Shown in pieces: positions 21,814-27,883 of a stretch of 27,883 nt of DNA (position 1 is the stretch's first letter; each line of letters starts with the position of its first letter). Both the position numbers and the translations under genes were made by a program. The notes below the pieces were generated by a model. That model ran no database searches. It saw only the letters and a list, made by a program, of their open reading frames with translations, and was not told the origin of the DNA. This DNA comes from Alistipes sp. CAG:514. Lineage in GTDB: Bacteria > Bacteroidota > Bacteroidia > Bacteroidales > UBA932. Location of the stretch: positions 1 to 27,883 of the forward strand of contig HF986084.1 of assembly GCA_000431015.1 (NCBI GenBank), in the 5' to 3' direction.

Positions 21814-24675
21814 ATGGCAGAGGACGGGAATATTATCATCAAAGGGGCTAAGGTCAACAACCTTAAGGACATAAGTGTAGAGATTCCTCGGAACAGGCTG
21901 ATTGTCGTGACGGGTATCTCTGGGTCGGGGAAGTCGTCGCTGGCGTTCGACACGCTTTTCGCAGAGGGACAGAGACGGTTCGCCGAGAGCCTTTCGTCTT
22001 ATGCCCGACAGTTCCTCGGAAGGATGAGCAAACCGGACGTGGAGTCGATCGAGGGCATACCTCCGGCCATAGCCATCGAGCAGAAGGTGAACGTCAAGAA
22101 CCCACGCTCCACGGTGGCTACCACTACGGAGATCTACGACTATCTCCGCATCATCTTCGCCCGGATCGGCAGGACATATTCACCAATCAGCGGAAAGGAA
22201 GTCAAGTGCCACAGCATCAATGATGTGATGGCTAGCATATTAAGCGGCGATTCAAGAACCGTGTACATTCTTGCGGATCTGAACTGGGGCGCGCGGGAGG
22301 ATAAGGTCGAGCTGATGCTCAGGCTCAAGGAGGAAGGATATTCACGCTTCTTCGGCGACGATGGCATCATCCGCATCGAGGACATCATGAGGATGGCGGA
22401 CAAGGGGGAATATCCTGAGAGTCTGAATCTTCTGATCGATCGTCTGAAGTTGCCGGCGTTCAAGGAGTGCCTGCCTTACGGGGACGATGGCGAACCATGG
22501 CCGGGGAATGAGTGGGAGGATCTCCAGACCAGGCTACGCTCCTCGATTGACACGGCTTTCCGGATGGGGGAGGGGCGGCTCATCCTCCGCAAGGACAATT
22601 CCGTCGAGGAATATTCCAGCCGCTTCGAACTGGACGGCATGACATTCCGCCAGCCTGATGAATATCTTTTCTCGTTCAACAGCCCTTTGGGAGCGTGTCC
22701 TGTCTGCGGCGGTCTCGGAAAGATCATCGGTGTGAGTGAGGATCTGGTCGTCCCGGACAAGACGAAAAGCATCTATGACGGAGCCATCGCCTGCTGGCGG
22801 GGCGAGTCCATGGGCTGGTTCAGGGATCACATGATAAAGGTGGCCCCGCGTTACGGCATCCCGATCTTCGAGCCATACTGCAATCTCACGCAGAAGGTAA
22901 AGGACATCGTCTGGGACGGACATAGTGTTGAGGGTGACGACGATTCGATCGTCGGCATCAACGAGTTCTTCAAGTGGGTTGAGTCCAACCGCTACAAGAT
23001 TCAGTACAAGTACATGCTCAGCCGCTTCTCGGGCAGGACTACGTGTCACGCATGTCACGGCACGAGACTCAGGCCGGAGGCGCTTTACGTGAAGATGGGC
23101 GGCAGGAACATCGCTGAGCTTCTCGACATGAACGTGGACGAGCTTCTGGGCTTCTTCGCGGACCTGAGGCTGACCGACTATGAGAACTCGATTGTCCACA
23201 AGGCCGTCGATGAGATCGTGTCGCGTCTTAGGTACATCAAGGACGTCGGGCTGGCCTACCTGACGCTTAGCCGCGCCTGCAACACCCTCTCGGGCGGTGA
23301 GAGCCAGAGGATCAATCTGGTGACGGCGCTGGGCAGCTCGCTTGTAGGTTCGATGTACATCCTTGACGAGCCGAGCATCGGACTCCATCCACGTGACACA
23401 GAGAGGCTTATCGGAGTTCTGCGCAAACTTAGGGACATCGGCAACACCCTCGTCGTGGTCGAGCATGACGAGGAGATCATCCGGGCTGCCGATGTGCTGA
23501 TCGACATGGGGCCTTACGCCGGCGTGGACGGGGGCAGGATCGTCTTCCAGGGGAAGATCGGGGGCAATGTTCCCGAGAAGATCATGGACAATTCCCTGAC
23601 GCTCCAGTATCTGACCGGGCGAAGATCCCGCTATGTCAGGGAAAAGCACCCGTGGACATATTCAATCACCGTGGAAGGCGCTCAGGAGCACAACCTTAAG
23701 AATATTGATGTGAAGTTCCCGCTGGGGGTGCTGACGGTGGTTTCAGGAGTCAGCGGCAGCGGAAAGTCCTCCCTTGTCGGTGACATCCTCTACCCGGCGC
23801 TCTACCGCAAGATCAACCAGACCGGCGACCTTCCGGGAATATTCAGAAAAATCTCCGGCAACATCGACCGCATCGGGGCTGTTGAATATGTTGACCAGAA
23901 CCCGATAGGGAAGAGTTCCCGGTCGAACGCCGTGACTTATCTCAAGGTCTACGATGACATCCGCAAACTCCTTGCGGCTCAGCAATATGCCAAGATCAAT
24001 GGCTACACCCCGTCCTTCTTCTCGTTCAACCAGGACGGCGGACGCTGCCCCGAGTGTCAGGGAGACGGCTTCGTGCGCATCCCGATGCAGTTCATGGCGG
24101 ACGTGACGATGGTCTGCGAGACTTGCGGCGGCAAGCGTTTCAAGCCTGACATCCTTGAGGTGCGCTTCAAGGGGAAGAACGTGGACGACATCCTGAATAT
24201 GAGCGTGGAGGAGGCCATCTCCTTCTTCGGTTCGCAGCCGGAGGAACTGTCAAGACAGATTGCCCATAAGCTGCAACCTCTTGTGGATGTGGGACTTTCC
24301 TACATCAAACTGGGTCAGAGTTCCTCCACCCTTTCCGGAGGAGAGAGCCAGAGAATCAAGCTGGCCTGGTTCCTGTCCAAGAGCGGCGAGGAGCAGTCCA
24401 ATGGCAGGAAGAAGATTCTTTTCCTGTTTGACGAGCCGACCACTGGACTGCATTTCTATGACGTGGAGAAACTGCTGAAGGCTTTCGATGTGCTGATCCG
24501 TAGCGGTCACACCGTGATCGTCGTCGAACACAATCTGGATGTCATCAAGGCCGCGGACTGGGTGATCGACCTTGGCCCGGACGCCGGTGACAACGGCGGT
24601 GAGATCGTCTTCGCCGGCACTCCTGAGGATCTTGCCAAGGACGGGCGTTCCCGGACCGCGAGGTACCTTCGATAG
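21814..24675 (+). CDS. uvrA: Excinuclease ABC subunit A (UvrA)
   Basis: UvrA is the damage-sensing ATPase of nucleotide excision repair. It dimerises and hands DNA lesions to UvrB. The 953-residue protein contains two ABC ATPase halves: Walker A GISGSGKS (34-41) and GVSGSGKS (about 642), signatures LSGGESQRI (about 491 and 840), and Walker B DEPSIGLH and DEPTTGLH. Zinc-module cysteines appear as CPVC (about 296), CHACHGTRL (about 410) and CPEC ... CETC (about 745-770). The insertion-domain segment QKVNVKNPRSTV is present. Bacteroidota often carry two UvrA paralogues. Which one this is cannot be told without comparison. It converges with licD, and the stop codons are separated by one base. Confidence 0.96.
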   Translation: MAEDGNIIIKGAKVNNLKDISVEIPRNRLIVVTGISGSGKSSLAFDTLFAEGQRRFAESLSSYARQFLGRMSKPDVESIEGIPPAIAIEQKVNVKNPRSTVATTTEIYDYLRIIFARIGRTYSPISGKEVKCHSINDVMASILSGDSRTVYILADLNWGAREDKVELMLRLKEEGYSRFFGDDGIIRIEDIMRMADKGEYPESLNLLIDRLKLPAFKECLPYGDDGEPWPGNEWEDLQTRLRSSIDTAFRMGEGRLILRKDNSVEEYSSRFELDGMTFRQPDEYLFSFNSPLGACPVCGGLGKIIGVSEDLVVPDKTKSIYDGAIACWRGESMGWFRDHMIKVAPRYGIPIFEPYCNLTQKVKDIVWDGHSVEGDDDSIVGINEFFKWVESNRYKIQYKYMLSRFSGRTTCHACHGTRLRPEALYVKMGGRNIAELLDMNVDELLGFFADLRLTDYENSIVHKAVDEIVSRLRYIKDVGLAYLTLSRACNTLSGGESQRINLVTALGSSLVGSMYILDEPSIGLHPRDTERLIGVLRKLRDIGNTLVVVEHDEEIIRAADVLIDMGPYAGVDGGRIVFQGKIGGNVPEKIMDNSLTLQYLTGRRSRYVREKHPWTYSITVEGAQEHNLKNIDVKFPLGVLTVVSGVSGSGKSSLVGDILYPALYRKINQTGDLPGIFRKISGNIDRIGAVEYVDQNPIGKSSRSNAVTYLKVYDDIRKLLAAQQYAKINGYTPSFFSFNQDGGRCPECQGDGFVRIPMQFMADVTMVCETCGGKRFKPDILEVRFKGKNVDDILNMSVEEAISFFGSQPEELSRQIAHKLQPLVDVGLSYIKLGQSSSTLSGGESQRIKLAWFLSKSGEEQSNGRKKILFLFDEPTTGLHFYDVEKLLKAFDVLIRSGHTVIVVEHNLDVIKAADWVIDLGPDAGDNGGEIVFAGTPEDLAKDGRSRTARYLR

Positions 24676-24676
24676 A

Positions 24677-25504
24677 TCAGTCTTTCCAGCTGAAAGTGAC
24701 GTAGTTCTGAAGAGGCTTGCGCTTGTCCTCTGGAGGAAGCTGCATGAAGTCGCCGTAGGAGTCCCGGAGAATCTTGTCGTAGCCTGACCAGACATAGAAC
24801 TCGCTGTCCTCGAATCTCATCCTGACATATTCATTGATCTCGTCCTCGGCGAAGAACTCGCATGTTCCCGCATCGGGGCAGCACAGCTGCGACCAATGGT
24901 GGCTGTGCTCCCGTGAGACCAGGCCGATCAGTGTGTTCATGTCCTCGACGATCTCGACAGGATCTCTCTTGATGAGGCGAGGGTGCAGCCTTTTCGCAGC
25001 CCAGATCTTGATCCTCCTTCTGAGCGGAAACCTTGACGAGGAGATTGTGTGCACCCGCCGGATCCCGAGGTTGAACTTCATCAGAAGGTACAGCGAATCG
25101 TAGAGCCTCCTGAATGTCTCGATGTCGTCGGGAACCCTGTCGATAGGGAATATGTCAATCCACACGCCGACATCTTTCCTCACCCACGGTATGCTGCTGG
25201 CTGCCAGCGTCCTTTCAGTGTCGCAGACACGTCCGAATGCGATGTAGCAGTCGGGGGTGTTCCGGCTGTCAAAAAATGTGTACTTGTCTGATTTGTAGAT
25301 GGTTCTGAATTTCTCGTAGTCCTCTCTCAGCATCATCAGATCCACGTCGTCATCCCAAGGAATGAATCCTTTGTGCCGCACCGCACCGAGGAGCGTGCCG
25401 TAGCCCAGGGAATATCTTATCCCGTTCTTTTCGCAGAAATCAGCCACATCCTTGAGGATCTCAAGGCTTAGCTGTTGAAGTTCCTTTAGTGTAAGCTGTC
25501 TCAT
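24677..25504 (-). CDS. LicD-family phosphotransferase (glycan decoration)
   Basis: LicD-type enzymes transfer a phospho-alcohol, classically phosphocholine from CDP-choline, to a cell-surface glycan. Residues 33-60 contain the family hallmark: LGYGTLLGAVRH, then PWDDDVDLMM, whose Asp cluster binds metal and substrate. Further on, VWIDIFPIDR and a long helical middle are also typical. The 275-residue length fits. It starts 3 nt after the stop of the cytidylyltransferase-fusion gene and is clearly co-transcribed with it, so the CDP-activated donor for this transferase is likely made by that neighbour. The donor group is unknown. The gene ends one base from the uvrA stop, leaving no room for a separate terminator. 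Confidence 0.9.
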   Translation of the reverse strand: MRQLTLKELQQLSLEILKDVADFCEKNGIRYSLGYGTLLGAVRHKGFIPWDDDVDLMMLREDYEKFRTIYKSDKYTFFDSRNTPDCYIAFGRVCDTERTLAASSIPWVRKDVGVWIDIFPIDRVPDDIETFRRLYDSLYLLMKFNLGIRRVHTISSSRFPLRRRIKIWAAKRLHPRLIKRDPVEIVEDMNTLIGLVSREHSHHWSQLCCPDAGTCEFFAEDEINEYVRMRFEDSEFYVWSGYDKILRDSYGDFMQLPPEDKRKPLQNYVTFSWKD

Positions 25505-25507
25505 GGT

Positions 25508-26887
25508 TTAACTTAATTTATAGACGTTCACGCCGTTTATGTAGTCTTCCTGAATCTGTGTCATCTTCAGAATCTCCTCCTTCGTCAGGAGGTAGAGGCT
25601 CTGGTCAGGGTTGAGGATGTGGGAGATGAACTCCCTGATCTCGTACCTCAGCCCTTCGCCCATGAACGGGAAGAAGCACTTTCTGTTGAGGTTCTGATCC
25701 TCGAAACGCTGCTCGAAGTAGTCGGTCTTCCACCACGGGGCGGGAACGTAGATGTAGCCCTTGGTCCCCGAGATGACCATGTTGCCCTCCGTCTTCGCTC
25801 CCAGACCCACCTGGAAGGAGGCTGTGGCATTGTCGTAGCGGAACACGGCCTTCGTGTACATGTCCACATCGTTCTTCATTATCGAGTAGAAGTTGATGTT
25901 CCTCACGTCCTGACCGAGCAGCTTGAGGATCGGCAGGAGAGGGAAGCAGGCGTTTTCGTTCATGCTTCCTCCGAAACGGTTGTGGTCGAGCTTGACGGAT
26001 CGCTCGTCGGTGAGGGTCGTGACCGAGGCGTTGATGTCCACGATCTTGCCGATCACCCCGGACTTGAGCATCGTCACGAGATGCCTGAACGCCGGGCAGT
26101 AGGCGGTCTTGTGGGCCACCATCAGAGTGCGCCGCTTGGCCTCGGCGATGGCGTAAAGTTCCTTGGCCTCAGCCAGATGCAGCACGAACGGGGTCTCGCA
26201 GAACACATCCTTTCCGGCTTCGAGGGCCGCCTTGGCATATTCGAAATGAGTGTAGTGCGGTGAGGCGACGTAGACGGCGTCGCAGTTCGCGAGCAGCTCC
26301 TCCAGGCTGCTCGCCGCGGTTCCGATCCCGAATGTCCTGCAAAAGTCCCGGCAGGCCTCGGTGTCGGGATTGTAGGCCGCAGAGATCTCGTTGCCGCTAA
26401 CGAACGAGGCTTCGGGAACGAATCTCCGGGCGATGCTCCCGGTGCCGATCACGCCGATCCTGACCGAGATCTGGCTCTCCCGCAGCATTGTGCTGGAAAT
26501 TCCCTGGGTGCGTGGCAGATAGACTACCTCGCAGTACTCCTTGAGGTAGTCGAAGTAGCCCTCCCAGTCGGAACCTATCGCGAAGACATCCACGTTGTAC
26601 TTCTGGATGTCGTCGATCTTCTGGCCTTTGTATTCCTCGATGATCACCTCGTCGGCATAACCCGTGTCCTTGACGGCCTGCACCCTTTTCATCACGCTGT
26701 CACGTGTGTTCAGCTTGCCGCGCTCAAGGTCGAAATTGTCGGTGGTGACTCCTACTATCAGCCAGTCGCCCAGCTCTTTGGCCCGGCGAAGCAGGTTTAT
26801 GTGTCCCTGGTGGAGAACATCAAAGGTTCCGTAGGTGATGACGATCCTCTTGCGTGGACTGTCCTGGTTGGAAATGGCCTTATTCAT
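25508..26887 (-). CDS. Bifunctional protein: TagD-type cytidylyltransferase fused to Gfo/Idh/MocA-like oxidoreductase
   Basis: Residues about 12-136 form a glycerol-3-phosphate-cytidylyltransferase-like domain: YGTFDVLHQGHINLL with HxGH (26-29), and RTQGISST (about 124-131), close to the RTEGISTT of TagD. This half should couple CTP to a small phosphate or phosphonate. From about 140 a Rossmann domain begins (IGVIGTGSIARRF) and continues as a Gfo/Idh/MocA protein (VYVASPHYTHFEYAKAALEAGKDVF). Its usual EKP motif reads ETP, so the catalytic Lys is missing, and the later GG-D-G-H region reads GGSMNENACFPLL without the usual Asp/His. The second half may have altered or no dehydrogenase activity. 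The start overlaps the upstream aminotransferase stop (ATGAATAA), and licD follows. The activated product is probably used by LicD. Confidence 0.88.
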   Translation of the reverse strand: MNKAISNQDSPRKRIVITYGTFDVLHQGHINLLRRAKELGDWLIVGVTTDNFDLERGKLNTRDSVMKRVQAVKDTGYADEVIIEEYKGQKIDDIQKYNVDVFAIGSDWEGYFDYLKEYCEVVYLPRTQGISSTMLRESQISVRIGVIGTGSIARRFVPEASFVSGNEISAAYNPDTEACRDFCRTFGIGTAASSLEELLANCDAVYVASPHYTHFEYAKAALEAGKDVFCETPFVLHLAEAKELYAIAEAKRRTLMVAHKTAYCPAFRHLVTMLKSGVIGKIVDINASVTTLTDERSVKLDHNRFGGSMNENACFPLLPILKLLGQDVRNINFYSIMKNDVDMYTKAVFRYDNATASFQVGLGAKTEGNMVISGTKGYIYVPAPWWKTDYFEQRFEDQNLNRKCFFPFMGEGLRYEIREFISHILNPDQSLYLLTKEEILKMTQIQEDYINGVNVYKLS

Positions 26888-27883
26888 CTATCTCGGATTC
26901 AAGTGCGTGGATGCGTTCGGCAAGTATGCGGAGATCCTCGTCGGATTGGATGCCCATGTGTGAGATCCTGTAGAAGCCCGGGACAGACCCCGGCATGATG
27001 TAGGTCTGGTAACGCTCGATCAGGCCGTTGAATATGTGTCTGTCGGCTGTGTCCTTGGTCTGGATCGCGGTGATGGCGGATGACGGAACCTCGGCGGGCA
27101 TTGTCCAGCCGTACCTGCGGCACTCCTTGCGGAAGACCTCGGCCCTGTGGCGGACCTGGGCTATGTTGACGGCCTCTCCTCCCTGCGAAAGAATCTGTCT
27201 GAGCCTCGCGTGAAGCTGAAGGTGGATCGTGGTCGCCGGGCTGAACGGCGTCTGTCCTCTCCTGAGGTTCGACAGGTTGTCCGCGAAGTCCCAGTAGTAG
27301 CCTCTGTGGGCATATTCATAACCATCCAACCTTTTGCTGATGAACAGGATGGACAGCCCCGGAGGAATGTTGAGACCCTTTTGGGTGCTGGTGACACAGA
27401 TGTCGATCCCGAGCCTGTCCATGTCCAGATCTTCGGCAAGGAAGGAGCTGATGACATCCACCACCAGTGACAGATTGTGCCGGCGGCAGATTCCGGAGAT
27501 CCTCTCCAGATTGAACAACTGCCCCGTCGAGGTCTCGTGATGCTGGCAGAGGAACACGTCAGGGCGCTCCGCCTCTACGATCCTCTCAAGCTCGTCGTAG
27601 TCGATGTCTTTGGCGAACGGAACCTTGAAGTCGATGACAGGGATGCCGTAGTACCCGCAGAGCGAGACCCAGCGCTTCCCGAAGGATCCGCCGTTGACGG
27701 CGATCGCCTTTTTCTTCGTGCTGACGTAGTTCTCCACGACGGCGCTCATCGCCCCGGTTCCGGAACCGGTGTAGACGATGACCTTTCCTCCCTGGCAATG
27801 AATCAGATCCAGGAGGATACTCTCGTTCTCGAGATTTATCTTGGAGAACCCGTCGGTTCTCATGTATGGGATCGGCTGGGGTG
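26880..27883 (-). CDS. Class V PLP-dependent aminotransferase, 5' end beyond window
   Basis: The frame is open to the right edge. An ATG at 27863 exists, but the six codons before it read PQPIPY and the sequence continues RTDGFSKINLENE, the usual early part of this family, so the true start lies outside the window. Seen are the cofactor-pocket SGTGAM, HHETSTGQL, the Asp in VVDVISSF and the probable PLP-lysine in STQKGLNIPPG. The family includes serine-glyoxylate and 2-aminoethylphosphonate aminotransferases. The STQKGL context looks more like the former, so the substrate is not assigned. Its stop overlaps the start of the cytidylyltransferase fusion by 8 nt, showing tight coupling with glycan-decoration genes. 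An aminoalkyl phosphate or phosphonate product is an inference. Confidence 0.87.
   Translation of the reverse strand, partial: PQPIPYMRTDGFSKINLENESILLDLIHCQGGKVIVYTGSGTGAMSAVVENYVSTKKKAIAVNGGSFGKRWVSLCGYYGIPVIDFKVPFAKDIDYDELERIVEAERPDVFLCQHHETSTGQLFNLERISGICRRHNLSLVVDVISSFLAEDLDMDRLGIDICVTSTQKGLNIPPGLSILFISKRLDGYEYAHRGYYWDFADNLSNLRRGQTPFSPATTIHLQLHARLRQILSQGGEAVNIAQVRHRAEVFRKECRRYGWTMPAEVPSSAITAIQTKDTADRHIFNGLIERYQTYIMPGSVPGFYRISHMGIQSDEDLRILAERIHALESEIDE

Noticed and set aside
22534..23649. Minus-strand open frame (371 codons) inside uvrA
   Set aside because: Antisense to the conserved ATPase and zinc regions of uvrA, with no independent protein features.
24677..25504. Assigning LicD as a choline phosphotransferase
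   Set aside because: No choline uptake or kinase genes are present, and LicD proteins transfer several different head groups.
26880..27883. Firm naming of the aminotransferase as 2-aminoethylphosphonate transaminase (PhnW)
   Set aside because: The lysine context STQKGLNIPPG looks more like the serine-glyoxylate branch, the N-terminus is missing, and phosphonate genes are not visible in the window.

Overview
The window looks like a chromosomal segment from a member of the Bacteroidales (phylum Bacteroidota). The evidence is a SusC/SusD outer-membrane pair, Bacteroidota-type lipoproteins (one with a CQKDD surface-export-like signal), several TAnnTTTG promoter boxes, and housekeeping genes of the expected families. 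The coding DNA is fairly GC-rich (by eye clearly above 50%), which suggests a lineage such as Rikenellaceae or an uncultured relative rather than classical Bacteroides. The family is not resolved from sequence alone.

Left part (1-5751): the start of an Rpn-type PD-(D/E)XK nuclease gene runs off the left edge. Next is a secreted protein with two tandem esterase domains (953-3087), whose frame is broken by a 32-bp duplication of the second nucleophile elbow. A 141-bp near-perfect palindrome (3143-3283) sits in its promoter region. Then comes a minus-strand operon nfeD - flotillin - small XRE regulator (5665-3355), with a good promoter and a terminator.

Central part (5850-11277): fabD followed by a single-chain pyruvate:ferredoxin oxidoreductase (minus strand), then tRNA-Arg(CCG) and a small outer-membrane barrel protein on the plus strand. 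A bidirectional terminator separates these from a four-gene minus-strand operon (17894-11297): susC, susD, a 72-residue lipoprotein and a Calx-beta-like lipoprotein. That set is a nutrient-uptake unit without visible catabolic enzymes.

Right part (17895-27883): a gene-poor strip holds a decayed coding remnant and an RNA-like inverted repeat. It is followed by priA (with an in-frame tandem-repeat insertion), tRNA-Phe(GAA) with a textbook promoter and terminator, a five-copy tandem repeat, and uvrA. Converging on uvrA is the end of a surface-glycan decoration operon: a class V aminotransferase (running off the right edge), a cytidylyltransferase fused to a Gfo/Idh/MocA-like domain, and LicD. 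Together these look like a pathway that makes and transfers a CDP-activated small-molecule phosphate or phosphonate to a glycan.

The most unusual window-wide signal is not a gene. The hexamer GAATAT (either strand) occurs about 63 times by hand count, against roughly 9 expected from base composition. It occurs in all reading frames and often forces codons that are otherwise rare here.
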